In this document: in pieces, positions 8,793 to 17,905 of the stretch | Numbering within the stretch: position 1 is the stretch's first letter | Layout of the letters: every line of letters begins with the position of its first letter | NCBI RefSeq assembly: GCF_012927125.1 | Contig: NZ_JABBFZ010000024.1 | Location: 29,052 to 93,051, forward strand | From: Paraburkholderia antibiotica | GTDB taxonomy: Bacteria; Pseudomonadota; Gammaproteobacteria; Burkholderiales; Burkholderiaceae | Length of the DNA stretch: 64,000 nt | Direction: 5' to 3' | Translations under genes and position numbers: made by a program | Notes under the pieces: generated by a model | The model's input: the letters and a program-made list of their open reading frames with translations, nothing else | Databases searched by the model: none | Told to the model about the DNA's origin: nothing

Positions 8793-9659
8793 GTGATCGA
8801 TGTGAAACCGCTGCGCTACTTCGTGACCCTTGCCGAAACGCGCCATTTCGGCCGGGCGGCGGCACGGCTGAATCTGTCGCAGCCACCGCTGAGCCGGCAG
8901 CTCGCGGCGCTGGAGGCGAGCCTCGGCGTTACGTTGATCAAGCGTAGTCCGCGCAGCGTGACGTTGACCGCGGCGGGCGAGCGCTTCTATGCCGATGCGA
9001 AAGCGCTGCTGGCGTCGCTCGAACAGGCGGTCAGTAATGCGCGGGCGGCCGCGCACGGTGAGGCCGGCAAGCTCGAAATCGGCTTCACGATGTGCTCCGC
9101 GTACAGCGTGGTGCCTGGCTACGCGCGCGTGTTCGGCGCGGCCTATCCGGAGGTCGAGCTGAAGTTGCGCGAGGTGGTGTCGAACGATCTGGCCGCGCAG
9201 GTGCTGGCCGGCCACATCGATGCGGCGATCATGTTTCCGAACGTGCGCGACAAAGGGCTCGAAACGCGCACGGTGTTGAGCGAGCCGTTGTGCGTTGCGC
9301 TGTCGCGCGGCCATCCGCGCGCGCGGGCGCGGCGCCTGAAGATCGCGCAACTGGCGGGCGAGCCGTTCGTGCTGGCGTCGGAGGAAGTCGCGCCGAGCCT
9401 GCGCGCGACGATCCTCGAACATTGCCGCTCGGGTGGCTTCGAGCCCGACATCCGCTTCGAGGTGCAGTTGCAGCAGACGGTGCTGAGTCTCGTCGATGAA
9501 GGGGTGGGGGTGGCGCTGGTGCCGTCGTCGATGCGCAAGGCGCAACTGGCGGGTGTGGTGTTCCGGCCGCTCGCCGACGCACCGACGATCGAGCAGGTGC
9601 TCGCGTGGTCGGCGGCGAACCGGAACCCATGTTTGCAGAGGTTTCTGGAGTTGGCGTGA
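8793..9659 (+). CDS. LysR-family transcriptional regulator
   Basis: This 288-residue LTTR has the winged-helix domain at residues 1-60 (LRYFVTLAETRHFGRAAARL, then SQPPLSRQLAALE) and a periplasmic-binding-protein-like effector domain after residue 90 (GKLEIGFTMCSAY). The start codon is GTG with GGAGGG 4 nt upstream. It is divergent from the AEC transporter with a 142-bp shared regulatory region and may control it, probably responding to a small organic acid; that is inference. The last 150 bp use GGG codons heavily. Confidence 0.93.
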   Translation: MIDVKPLRYFVTLAETRHFGRAAARLNLSQPPLSRQLAALEASLGVTLIKRSPRSVTLTAAGERFYADAKALLASLEQAVSNARAAAHGEAGKLEIGFTMCSAYSVVPGYARVFGAAYPEVELKLREVVSNDLAAQVLAGHIDAAIMFPNVRDKGLETRTVLSEPLCVALSRGHPRARARRLKIAQLAGEPFVLASEEVAPSLRATILEHCRSGGFEPDIRFEVQLQQTVLSLVDEGVGVALVPSSMRKAQLAGVVFRPLADAPTIEQVLAWSAANRNPCLQRFLELA

Positions 9660-9680
9660 GGAAAATCTTACGATTTTCGT

Positions 9681-10118
9681 TTACGCGCGCTTGCTTTCGA
9701 TGGCCTGCAGCAGGGGGCTGCCTAGGGCAATCCGGGTAAAAAACTGCGGAGGCTGAAAACCCGCAGATGCTTGCCGCAACTCGGTTAGTGAAATCGAGCC
9801 CGCCAGGCGTCGCGGTTCGTGCAGACTCAACGCAAACCCCTTGGCTACGCCATCGAAGTATTGAAAGAACTCTCGCCGCGTAATACCGCATACGTTAGCG
9901 AACCGCCGCCATAAAGTAGAAGGCGCAAGAGAATGCGCTTCACTCACTCGTGCATAGCCAATCACTTGACCTACGGGCAGTTTGACGTAGATCCAGACGA
10001 CAGTTCCAGCTTTTACGTTCATGGCTCGCCGCCGAAGTTCTACGTGTTTGGTGCCCGCAAGTATGTTTTCCGCGTGCCGTTCTTCAAGTGAGATCAGCAC
10101 GTGTTCGGGATGTTCCAT
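9681..10118 (-). CDS. ASCH (PUA-like) domain protein
   Basis: This 145-residue protein has an ASCH-type start: HVLISLEERHAENILAGTKH followed by VELRRR, where the GTK-x-x-E-x-R pattern is the ASCH signature. The strand VVWIYVKLPVGQVIGYARV follows. ASCH domains are PUA-like folds that bind RNA or modified nucleosides; some are amidohydrolases. Its ATG lies inside the end of the upstream GNAT-PIN gene (35-bp overlap), so the two are cotranscribed. GC content is below that of the neighbours, which suggests transfer. No defined activity can be claimed. The ORF could be read 50 codons longer upstream, but that part lies wholly inside the neighbouring gene. Confidence 0.75.
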   Translation of the reverse strand: MEHPEHVLISLEERHAENILAGTKHVELRRRAMNVKAGTVVWIYVKLPVGQVIGYARVSEAHSLAPSTLWRRFANVCGITRREFFQYFDGVAKGFALSLHEPRRLAGSISLTELRQASAGFQPPQFFTRIALGSPLLQAIESKRA

Positions 10119-12273
10119 CGGTAAATCCCTCCGCGAGGATTCCTTGAAGCTGTATGTCATCAATTGCACGGGTTGTGAGAAGGTCGGTCGGACTGCCGCA
10201 ACCCAGTCGTTGGAGAGTTGAGCGAGGCACTGGGCGTTCAAAATAAACAATGTTATCGAATGCCGCAACGGTTTTTACGAGAGATCGGCCGATTGCCTCG
10301 AGTCCAGCGGAGTCTAAAACCGATGGATCGAGATCGGTATTCTCCATGGCTTCCTGAGATTTGAGGTACGCATGCTGTACGCGTGCGATGGCGACAATCG
10401 CACCTTGACCGCGATTTTTCTCAGACTCGTAAAAGAGAATGAGGTTACCACGCCTAAATCGCTTGAGCGTGTTCGGGCTGCTGAGATAGTGCCGCTCTTT
10501 GTAAAGTTTGGCTCGCGCGTGAGGTAAAAGGCTTTTTTGTGGTGAGTGCGCTAAAAGATGCTCTGCGAAAACACGTTGCAGAGGCGTAACGATTGCAGGT
10601 CGGCCGGGTAAGCAGAAGAGTGTCGGCGAAAGCGAAGTTTCCAGCGACATTAACGAGATATGACCTACGTTTCCGTCAGGTCTGATGAAGCGAATCTGCT
10701 GGTCGACGCTCAGGTACGCGGGAGGCATATCGGGAAGACGCATCCGGCTAGCCAGAAAAATCTCGTCCATGCGCTGAGCCCAGTTCGATACTGTCACGAT
10801 GCCGCGCAAGGCCAGCTTGGTGAGCGACGTCTGATCTTCAAGGCCAGCAAAGCCGAGTGCTGAAGCGAGTTCACGTATGAGTGCTTGTTCCGGCGGAAAA
10901 ACCAGTCTGATCTGCGAGGTATGTCCTGTTGCGGCTTGGTCGATAAGGTGGCCAAGCAGCAGGCGCACCGCATTGCTTGAGCCGGGTTGTTTTTCATCTA
11001 CAGCCACATGTGCGACAAGATTGTTCGGCTGCATGGTTTTGGGCCAGGCCAGGTATCCGGTCAGAACGTTTTGCGACCAGACGCTATACCGATTGCAGAC
11101 GCGTTCGTTCGAATCAATACCTGCCCATTCGGCGACGATAGCGGCATCCGAAATGCCGAGGCGCGATAAAAGGTTACGGACTTCGATCTCATCGTCGTGG
11201 CTGACAGGTATGATCGAAAGCGGATCGTTCGTACCGGTTTCGAATACCTCTTCTTTAGCGACTTCGGTATTCAGGTCTTTGAATGCACGGGGCGAAATAG
11301 CATGGATGCCATATTTTTCGTAGAGTCTGGCTGCTGCATCAAGTATCGAACTGTCGTTCGTGATCAGGCCAGTCAGCCTATGTTGAATGGCAGTAGATAG
11401 ATGCCGCAAGTCGGATACATCGTTATTTCTGAGCGTACCGGTTCGATGTCGTTCTGGAAATACGATAGACGCGAGCTCTGGTGCTAGTACCTTCCATTCT
11501 GCTTCAATCGGTGCGAAGGAAGGAAAAATACGTGCGTAGCTTTGCATGGGGTCGGTCACACCGACGCTTGCTGTGCGGGTGAGCTCCGCTGTGATTTCTG
11601 TACTGAGCGCGAGTCGACAGGAGCCTGCTCTCTCCATTCTGAAAAGATCCAGAATTTCTTCGTTTCGGCGCCTCCGCGGGCCGAGATCGAACAATACGTT
11701 CAGATCCAGCAGAAATAGTGGAATTTCGGATGAGTAATTCGAATTCAAACCGAGTGGGTCGGCGATATTGAAGCCGCTCGTCGCAAATAGCTGTGGCGTA
11801 TCAAGTTCATGGCTACGGATAAAAATTGTTCGGTTTTTTGTGTCGCCTCCTCGAGTGATACTTTGAATATAAAATTGCTGCGCCTCCCAGAATCGATTTG
11901 CTGCAATCAGATCTTCTGCAACTCTCGCGTAGATCGAGATGAAAGCGTGGTCTGTCAGATATCGTTTGAGATGATTTAGCAGTAAGGTCGCAACTTGTCG
12001 CTTTCTGAACGAGGGATCAACGAATACCTGCAGTACGCGACCCTTCGGGTGTCTTGCTTCGAATAATAGATGCCCGGCGTATGAGAGATCGTCACCATTG
12101 CGTTCAACGGCAACAAGAAGTTGGTCTTTTAGAGCGAAGTTTTTGAGCATGCCCGACGGAAGAAATCCGAGAGCGTGCCTGTCGCTGTCTGCGGCTCGAC
12201 TGACCGTTGCAATAAATGGCGCAACGTCGGCATACCGATCGAGAATATGAATAGCGGGATCTTTGGCGATCAT
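10084..12273 (-). CDS. GNAT-PIN-GNAT-PUA-like multidomain fusion protein
   Basis: This 729-residue protein of mosaic build has no close relative that I recognise. Residues about 10-155 resemble a GNAT acetyltransferase (LQVFVDPSFRKRQVATLLL, with the acetyl-CoA loop as RKRQVA). Residues 186-330 look like a PIN nuclease: acidic residues at D190 and D196 (FLLDLNVLFD), E226 (STEITAEL), D285/D288 and D307 (LITNDSSIL). Residues 360-500 resemble a second GNAT-like fold. Residues 585-700 (RGNLILFYESEKNRGQGAIV) look like a PUA/EVE-type nucleic-acid reader. The gene is AT-richer than its surroundings and overlaps an ASCH gene. An RNA-directed toxin, defence or stress role is plausible but unproven. Domain limits are by eye. 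Confidence 0.7.
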   Translation of the reverse strand: MIAKDPAIHILDRYADVAPFIATVSRAADSDRHALGFLPSGMLKNFALKDQLLVAVERNGDDLSYAGHLLFEARHPKGRVLQVFVDPSFRKRQVATLLLNHLKRYLTDHAFISIYARVAEDLIAANRFWEAQQFYIQSITRGGDTKNRTIFIRSHELDTPQLFATSGFNIADPLGLNSNYSSEIPLFLLDLNVLFDLGPRRRRNEEILDLFRMERAGSCRLALSTEITAELTRTASVGVTDPMQSYARIFPSFAPIEAEWKVLAPELASIVFPERHRTGTLRNNDVSDLRHLSTAIQHRLTGLITNDSSILDAAARLYEKYGIHAISPRAFKDLNTEVAKEEVFETGTNDPLSIIPVSHDDEIEVRNLLSRLGISDAAIVAEWAGIDSNERVCNRYSVWSQNVLTGYLAWPKTMQPNNLVAHVAVDEKQPGSSNAVRLLLGHLIDQAATGHTSQIRLVFPPEQALIRELASALGFAGLEDQTSLTKLALRGIVTVSNWAQRMDEIFLASRMRLPDMPPAYLSVDQQIRFIRPDGNVGHISLMSLETSLSPTLFCLPGRPAIVTPLQRVFAEHLLAHSPQKSLLPHARAKLYKERHYLSSPNTLKRFRRGNLILFYESEKNRGQGAIVAIARVQHAYLKSQEAMENTDLDPSVLDSAGLEAIGRSLVKTVAAFDNIVYFERPVPRSTLQRLGCGSPTDLLTTRAIDDIQLQGILAEGFTDGTSRTRADLT

Positions 12274-12924
12274 TCTGATACCTGGTTTTCAGACGGGCAT
12301 CGCGAGCGTGCTGCGGTTACCATTCAGTGGCGAGTAAATGAGTGTCGCATGCTGATTGGACGGAGCAGTTCTTGAAGCGCTTGTGAGTTTAAAGGACTCC
12401 TCCAAAGATAACATCGTTTAACCTGTCTTAATAAGAAAGACGCGCTGTATATGCTAAATGGATAATTTTTTAATTCGATAATCCATATCGAGATATTTTC
12501 ACGTCGTTTTTTCTGGATAAATAGGCTATTAGAAAAAATCAACAACCAGCGAATTCGCGATCGTGAGTTATTGAACTCTTTTGTGCTGTTGCCGCCAACG
12601 CATGTCAGCCATCGGCTGACTCTTTAGCCGCCTAGCTCAGGCGTGTTATTTCGACCTGGAGCGGAGCCGTTATGTCGACGGCAGGCCATGCGCACGCGAG
12701 AAATGGTGTGGAGCCTTTTCGCGCCGTGGGCGCGTGAATACAGCGAGCAACGTCATACAACGCATAGCGGTAAGCGAATGATCGTATGACCGGCGACGGC
12801 TGACGCTTTTTGATAGCGGATGACGTTTGATTAAGGTAGCCCAGTCTGTTGAAAGCGCGCCGCGTCTGTAGTACCGGCGGCGCGCTCGTTGAAGAAGCGC
12901 GATCCACGCGCCCTTATCGCCCGG
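12274..12924. other. AT-rich gap with a small perfect hairpin, no gene seen
   Basis: This 651-bp stretch lies upstream of the GNAT-PIN gene and behind the leftward GNAT gene. The part 12420-12560 is the most AT-rich of the neighbourhood and should include the promoter of the GNAT-PIN/ASCH pair. A perfect 7-bp dyad with 3-nt loop (GTCAGCC-ATC-GGCTGAC, 12604-12620) could be a hairpin or an operator. Small open frames here show no recognisable protein. The composition break suggests one border of an acquired segment near here. Confidence 0.5.
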
Positions 12925-13650
12925 TCAACTCTGTGCCCTGCGCCGCGCGATCAGATCGGCCAACCGCTCCGCCTGCTGCCCTTGCGCATCGAAATTGCGC
13001 GCGTCGAGCCACTGCGCGTAGCACTCGCGCAGCGCCGGCCATTCGCCGTCGATGATCGAAAACCACGCGGTGTCGCGATTACGCTCGCGATACACGATCG
13101 CCTGCCGGAAGATTCCTTCGAACGTGAAGCCATAGCGCAACGCGGCCCGCCGCGACGGCTCGTTTAGCGAATCGCATTTCCATTCGAAGCGCCGATACCC
13201 GAGCTTGTCGAACACTTCGCTCATCAGCAGGAACATCGCCTCGGTCGCGATGCGCGTGCGCTTGAGCAGCGGCGAATACGTGACGTGGCCGACTTCGATC
13301 ACACCGTTGGCCGGATCGATCCGCATCAGCGCGAGCGTGCCGACCGGCTTGCCGGTCGCGAGGTCGATCACCGTGTGATGCAGCGGATCTTTCGACGCCG
13401 CCATCCGCGTCAGATGCTCGCGATAGGCGGCGAGGCTGTCGAACGGTCCGACCGTCAGATAGGTCCAGTCGCGGGCATCGGCGGCCGAGCGGTACGCGTC
13501 GAACAACGCCTCGGCGTGGCGCTCGACGTCGACCGCTTCAAGCCGGCAATAGCGGCCCGTCAGGGGTTCGCGGCCCGGCGCCTGCGCGCCGTGCCAGTCG
13601 GGCACGGGCGCGCCGATCGGCTGGCCGTACGCGTTTTGTCTCGGTTCCAT
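12925..13650 (-). CDS. RimJ/RimL-type GNAT acetyltransferase
   Basis: This 241-residue acetyltransferase has the long N-terminal lead typical of the RimL-like group (GREPLTGRYCRLEAVDVERH), VIEVGHVTYSPLLKRTRIAT near residues 135-155 (acetyl-CoA binding, R/K-T-R-I-A-T variant), and RRFEWKCDSLNEPSRRAALR near 175. Such proteins acetylate protein N-termini or small amines. The ATG at 13650 is preferred. It is divergent from a MocR-type regulator with 117 bp between starts, so regulation by that neighbour is plausible. Confidence 0.9.
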   Translation of the reverse strand: MEPRQNAYGQPIGAPVPDWHGAQAPGREPLTGRYCRLEAVDVERHAEALFDAYRSAADARDWTYLTVGPFDSLAAYREHLTRMAASKDPLHHTVIDLATGKPVGTLALMRIDPANGVIEVGHVTYSPLLKRTRIATEAMFLLMSEVFDKLGYRRFEWKCDSLNEPSRRAALRYGFTFEGIFRQAIVYRERNRDTAWFSIIDGEWPALRECYAQWLDARNFDAQGQQAERLADLIARRRAQS

Positions 13651-13767
13651 GTCTGTTCTCCTGTCGGTCGATGCGGGCAATGAGGCTACGAGCTTGACTG
13701 GAACGATACGGCAAACGTGGTATGTTAAAAAGATCCATCAAACGCCTATTCGATAGGTCCAGTCGCC

Positions 13768-15342
13768 ATGATCGAGATCATTGGACCGCTCGTCCGTGCG
13801 GACGCTGCCGCAACCGCTGCAACCGCCACGACCGCTGCGGCTTCGAACGTCGCCGCGCGGCCCGTGCCGCTGCAAAAGCAACTGATCGAACGTCTGCAGC
13901 AGGCGATTCTCGCGGGACGGCTGCCGGCCGGGTCGTTGCTGCCGTCGTCGCGGCTGCTCGCGACGGAGATGGGCGTGTCGCGCAACACGGTCGTGATCGC
14001 GTACGAACATCTGGCCGCGGTCGGCTACGTGATCGCCGACCGCAAAGGCACGCGCGTGAGCCCGCTGTCGAGCCCGGCCGCGCGCGGCGAGCCGGCGGTG
14101 GCATCGATCGTCGTGCCGGAGGTGGCCTACGCGGCGCGCGTCGGCCAGTTCGCCGCGTCGCACCAGGGCGCCGACAATGCGCACGCGCTGACGCCCGGCA
14201 CGCCCGCGCTCGACCGTTTTCCGCTCGCCGCGTGGCGGCGCGCACTCGAACGGGCGATGGAGCGCGCGTTGCCGCAGGCGCTCGGCTACGGCGCGCCGGC
14301 CGGCGAAGCGGCGCTGCGCGACGCGATCGCCGCGCATCTGCGGATGGCGCGCGGCGTGCGCTGCGACGGCTCGCAGGTCGTGATCACCGAGGGCGCGCAG
14401 GAGGCGCTGAATCTGTGCGTGCGGCTCTTCACGAATCCGGGCGATATCGCGTGGGTCGAGGACCCCGGCTATCGCGGCGCGAAGGCCGCGTTCAACGCGG
14501 GCGACCTGCGCACGCTGCCGGTGCCGGTCGACGCCGAAGGCATGGCCGCGCCCGACCACGCGTGGCGCACGCATGCGCCGAAGCTGATCTACACGTCGCC
14601 CGCGCATCAGTATCCGACCGGCGCGGTGTTGTCGGTCGCGCGCCGGCTCGCGCTGATTGCGCACGCGCGACGCTGCGGCGCATGGCTGATCGAGGACGAT
14701 TACGACGGCGAGGTTCGCCACACCGGCGAGCCGATCGCGAGCATGCAGGGACTCGTCGACGATGCGCCGGTGCTGTACGTCGGCTCGTTCAGCAAGACGA
14801 TGTTTCCGGCGCTGCGTATCGGCTTCGTCGTGCTGCCGCGCAGCATCGTCGCGCAGACGGCGGCTGCGCTGCGGGAAATGCTGCGCGGCGGGCATCGGCT
14901 GGAGCAGCTGGCGCTCGCGCATTTCATCGAAAGCGGCGAGTTTGGGCGGCATCTGGGGCGGATGCGGCGTCTCTATCGCGAGCGCCAGCAGGCATTGCGC
15001 GATGCGCTGGCCCGGCATTTCGCGACCGAGCCGATTCTGGGCGGCGATTGTGGGATGCATCTGGCGGTGCGGCTGCCGGCGTCGATCGACGACCGCGAGC
15101 TCGCGGCGCGGGCGCAGACGCGGGGGCTCAGTCCGCGGGCGCTGTCGGGGTTCGCGATGGATGCGTCGAACGCGCTCAATGGGCTGGTGATCGGGTATGG
15201 CAATACGGCTGCGGAGCGCCTGGGGCCGGCGGTCGAGGTGCTGGCGGAGTTGGTGCGGGAGATGGAGGGTGAACAGCCTACCCAAAAGTCCACCGCAAAG
15301 CCCGTCCGACGAGCCTCCCCGCCTACCACTTCAAGCGTGTAA
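13768..15342 (+). CDS. MocR/GabR-type regulator: GntR winged helix fused to PLP aminotransferase-like domain
   Basis: This 524-residue protein has an Ala/Thr-rich N-terminal tail, a GntR-family winged helix at about 30-100 (PLQKQLIERLQQAILAGRLP, SRLLATEMGVSRNTVVIAYE) and a fold-type I aminotransferase-like domain. The PLP-binding lysine lies in VGSFSKTMFPALRIGF and the Asp-containing motif is LIEDDYDGEVRH. MocR proteins use PLP as effector and do not normally catalyse transamination; they control vitamin B6, GABA or taurine genes, usually divergent ones. The target here may be the GNAT gene at 12925-13650. Codon use becomes GGG-rich toward the 3' end. Confidence 0.92.
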   Translation: MIEIIGPLVRADAAATAATATTAAASNVAARPVPLQKQLIERLQQAILAGRLPAGSLLPSSRLLATEMGVSRNTVVIAYEHLAAVGYVIADRKGTRVSPLSSPAARGEPAVASIVVPEVAYAARVGQFAASHQGADNAHALTPGTPALDRFPLAAWRRALERAMERALPQALGYGAPAGEAALRDAIAAHLRMARGVRCDGSQVVITEGAQEALNLCVRLFTNPGDIAWVEDPGYRGAKAAFNAGDLRTLPVPVDAEGMAAPDHAWRTHAPKLIYTSPAHQYPTGAVLSVARRLALIAHARRCGAWLIEDDYDGEVRHTGEPIASMQGLVDDAPVLYVGSFSKTMFPALRIGFVVLPRSIVAQTAAALREMLRGGHRLEQLALAHFIESGEFGRHLGRMRRLYRERQQALRDALARHFATEPILGGDCGMHLAVRLPASIDDRELAARAQTRGLSPRALSGFAMDASNALNGLVIGYGNTAAERLGPAVEVLAELVREMEGEQPTQKSTAKPVRRASPPTTSSV

Positions 15343-15572
15343 TTTTTACGACTGTCCGCGTGGCTCGTGTCGCGCTATCGTGTCGCCTATGCGCGGTAAT
15401 TCGCAGGGACGAAGCCCCCGTTTTGCCCGCATAAGCTGCTGTTGCCGGCTCGCCGCGCCGTGTGATCGCGCGACAGACGGTGCGCCGCCGCGTCGCTGGC
15501 GCGATGCCGGCGTCGGCACGAAGAATGCCTTGAATACGATTATCGATGACGATTTATTCGACCGGAGACGAC

Positions 15573-15905
15573 ATGAAGGAAATCGAACCGACCCCGTGGT
15601 TTGAGCTTGCCATCCACACACCCGTGCGCGAAGGCTGGTACGAGGTGCAACTGGCGAGCGGGGAGACGGCGTTCGCGAAGTTTGGCGATGGCGTGTGGAC
15701 CGAAAAACCGCTGCTCATCTTCACGCACTGGCGCGGACTGTCCGCCGATCCATCGAAAGCCGAAGACGGCGCGGCCGAATCGATCAGCGCCGAAGCCACC
15801 GCGGCCGAAGGCGTGCGCGCCGCGTGGAACGCGTTCTTCCCGGGCCTCGGCGAAGAGCAGCACAAACCGCTCGACGCGCTGCCGAACGGCAAGGCGCCGC
15901 ACTGA
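15573..15905 (+). CDS. Small hypothetical protein
   Basis: This 110-residue cytoplasmic protein is not recognised. Visible features are an N-terminal region rich in aromatic residues (PTPWFELAIHTPVREGWYEV), a short strand pair (LASGETAFAKFGDGVWTEKP), and a Trp-containing helix near residue 90 (AAWNAFFPGLGEEQ). A CGGAGAC ribosome-binding site precedes the ATG. Base composition matches the host, so it looks native. The 230-bp gap before it contains no other gene that I can see. Confidence 0.75.
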   Translation: MKEIEPTPWFELAIHTPVREGWYEVQLASGETAFAKFGDGVWTEKPLLIFTHWRGLSADPSKAEDGAAESISAEATAAEGVRAAWNAFFPGLGEEQHKPLDALPNGKAPH

Positions 15906-16114
15906 CGGTTGCCTGATGCCGACGGGCGGCGGCTTGCGGGTTGCCGCCCGTAAATCCTCGGCAGTGCGCGAGACGGGCCGCGGTAATTGCGCGCTGTCGC
16001 TACGCGGTGCGGTGCGTCGCTCGTGCCGAGTCAAGTCAAGTCCCATCGTCCGCCGTCCTTTCTTTCCCCGCCCGCTACAATCGCGTCATCCCTTCCGACG
16101 CGAAACTCCCAGCT

Positions 16115-16705
16115 ATGAACGTCATTCGAGAACCCGTCGAACTGTCGCGCGCGACGCAATTGCTCAATCATGGGCCGGTCACGATCATCACCAGCGCGCA
16201 CGCTGGCCGCTCGAACGTGATGGCCGCTTCGTGGGCGATGCCGCTCGATTTCAATCCGCCGAAGGTGGTGGTCGTGGTGGACAGCCGCACGTTGACGCGT
16301 CGCCTGATCGAAGCGAGCGGCGTGTTCGGGCTGCAACTGCCGAGCCGTGGTTTCGCCGCACAAACGCTCGCGGTCGGCACGCATGCGGGCACCGAGCTCG
16401 ACAAGTTCTCCGCGTTCGATCTCGAGACTTTCCGCGCGCAAAAAATCGACGTGCCGATGCTGGCCGGCTGCATCACGTGGATGGAATGCAAGGTGATTCC
16501 GGACGATAGTCAGCGGCACGATCTGATCATCGGCGAAGTGGTCGCCGCGTATGCGGACAGTCGCGTGTATTCGCACAACCGCTGGCATTTCGGCGACGAT
16601 CCCGACCTGCGGACATGCCACTACGTGGCGGGCGGCACCTTCTTCGCGACGGGCGATGCGTTCGAGGTGGCGGCGGCGAATGCCGCGTCCGCGCAATCGG
16701 AGTGA
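16115..16705 (+). CDS. Flavin reductase-like FMN-binding split-barrel protein
   Basis: This 196-residue protein has the flavin reductase-like split barrel. GPVTIITSAHAGRSNVMAAS at residues 20-39 and WAMPLDFNPPKVVVVVDSRT at 41-60 form the FMN-binding strands, followed by LQLPSRG and a conserved HFGDDPDLRTCHYVAGGTFF near the end. Members use NAD(P)H to reduce FMN or act as FMN-dependent oxidoreductases; no partner monooxygenase is adjacent. The ATG at 16115 starts the conserved part; an upstream in-frame start would add 58 unlikely residues. Confidence 0.88.
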   Translation: MNVIREPVELSRATQLLNHGPVTIITSAHAGRSNVMAASWAMPLDFNPPKVVVVVDSRTLTRRLIEASGVFGLQLPSRGFAAQTLAVGTHAGTELDKFSAFDLETFRAQKIDVPMLAGCITWMECKVIPDDSQRHDLIIGEVVAAYADSRVYSHNRWHFGDDPDLRTCHYVAGGTFFATGDAFEVAAANAASAQSE

Positions 16706-16766
16706 GCCGGCAGGCGGTTCGTCGATGTGATGTCGACCAAGGCGCCTAAGCCGCGTAGGTGGCCTA

Positions 16767-17093
16767 TTACGAGCGCAGAAATTTCCCCGCCTTCTGTTCG
16801 AGCAACGCGACGAGTTCGGGCTGCATGAACGCGTAGTTGTCGGGGATGCCGAGGCACACCACTTTCTTGCCGTTCAGGCACGCGCGAAATTTCGCGGCGA
16901 GTCGCGCGGGATGCGCCTTTTCCATCACGAAGACGATGTCGGCCCAGCGCAACTGTTCGGGCGAGAGCGGCACGTCGGCATCGACGGAGAGACCCGCCGA
17001 ATCGGTTTCGACGCCGGGCCACGTGGCGAATAGCTGCTCTGCCGTCGGACTACGCAGACGGTTCTTGCCGCAGACAAACAACGCGCGTATCAC
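16767..17093 (-). CDS. Low-molecular-weight protein tyrosine phosphatase-like protein
   Basis: This 108-residue protein begins IRALFVCGKNRLRSPTAEQL, where C8-x5-R14-S15 forms the phosphate-binding loop of LMW phosphatases in its short variant (predicted protein tyrosine phosphatase, COG4551). The general-acid Asp probably lies in LGIPDNYAFM. The start codon is GTG. The length fits this subgroup, which is shorter than the roughly 150-residue classic enzymes. It is followed on the same strand, upstream, by a GNAT gene. Actual phosphatase activity is inferred from the loop only. Confidence 0.85.
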   Translation of the reverse strand: MIRALFVCGKNRLRSPTAEQLFATWPGVETDSAGLSVDADVPLSPEQLRWADIVFVMEKAHPARLAAKFRACLNGKKVVCLGIPDNYAFMQPELVALLEQKAGKFLRS

Positions 17094-17136
17094 GATGGAC
17101 CCGGTGTTCAGTCAGTAGCGATGCCGGGCACGCGGC

Positions 17137-17646
17137 TTAGGGATTGCGTTCGATGCTGCCTTCAGCTTTGCCCTCGGCGAATGCCGTCAGCGCATCCCCC
17201 GCAAGACGGTAGCGCACCCATTCGCTCTGCGGCTCCGCGCCGAGCGATTTGTAGAAGCCGATGGCGGGCTCGTTCCAGTCGAGCACGCTCCATTCGAAGC
17301 GGCCGCAGCCGGTCTCGCAGGCGATCTGCGCGAGCCGGCGCAGCATCTGTTTGCCCGCGCCGCTGCCGCGCGAGGCGGGCGACACGTACAGATCTTCCAG
17401 ATAAAGCCCCTGCTTGCCGAGCCACGTCGAATACGAAAAGAAATAGACGCAGAAACCGATGGGCTCGTCGTTCATTTCGCAGATCAGCGCCTTCGTCGGC
17501 GAGCCCGTGGAAAACAGGCTTTTTTCGATGTCTTTCACGGTGGCGACGACTTCGTGCTCGGCTTTTTCATAGACCGCGAGTTCGGTGATGAAGCGCAGGA
17601 TCAGGGCGGCGTCGGAGGTGGTGGTGGGGCGGATGTGGAGAGTCAA
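17137..17646 (-). CDS. GNAT acetyltransferase, spermidine/diamine N-acetyltransferase-like
   Basis: This 169-residue acetyltransferase has IRPTTTSDAALILRFITELA at the N-terminus, then YLEDLYVSPASRGSGAGKQM near residues 85-104 with the R-G-S-G-A-G acetyl-CoA loop, and FEWSVLDWNEPAIGFYKSLG near 118-137. This matches the diamine acetyltransferase-like group. The start codon appears to be TTG; no better start is in frame. It sits 44 bp upstream of the phosphatase-like gene and may be cotranscribed with it. Confidence 0.9.
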   Translation of the reverse strand: MTLHIRPTTTSDAALILRFITELAVYEKAEHEVVATVKDIEKSLFSTGSPTKALICEMNDEPIGFCVYFFSYSTWLGKQGLYLEDLYVSPASRGSGAGKQMLRRLAQIACETGCGRFEWSVLDWNEPAIGFYKSLGAEPQSEWVRYRLAGDALTAFAEGKAEGSIERNP

Positions 17647-17905
17647 GGTCGTATGCTCGATGAGTCGGTTTGCGGTGCGTGCCGGCGATGGCGCGGGCTT
17701 TGGGGTAGAGGTACATCGTAGCGTTTATTGCGCGACTGCGTATGGGGTCGTCGGTCGGCGCGTATCGTTGAACATGCGCACTCGGTGACCTATTCGTACG
17801 CCGAACCCTCGGCGCACAAGTCTAGCGAATTCAGCCACGGCCTATGTTAGGTGTCGGAGGTGCTTGATAGCCTGAAATCCCGAGAAGATCAATGAGGATT
17901 TCTGG

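Noticed and set aside
12324..12907. Two small minus-strand frames in the AT-rich gap (12324-12545, 12632-12907)
   Set aside because: No ribosome-binding site, no recognisable domain, and composition not gene-like.
13694..13726. TTGACT ... TATGTT as the promoter of the MocR gene
   Set aside because: The spacer is 21 bp, too long for a normal sigma-70 promoter.
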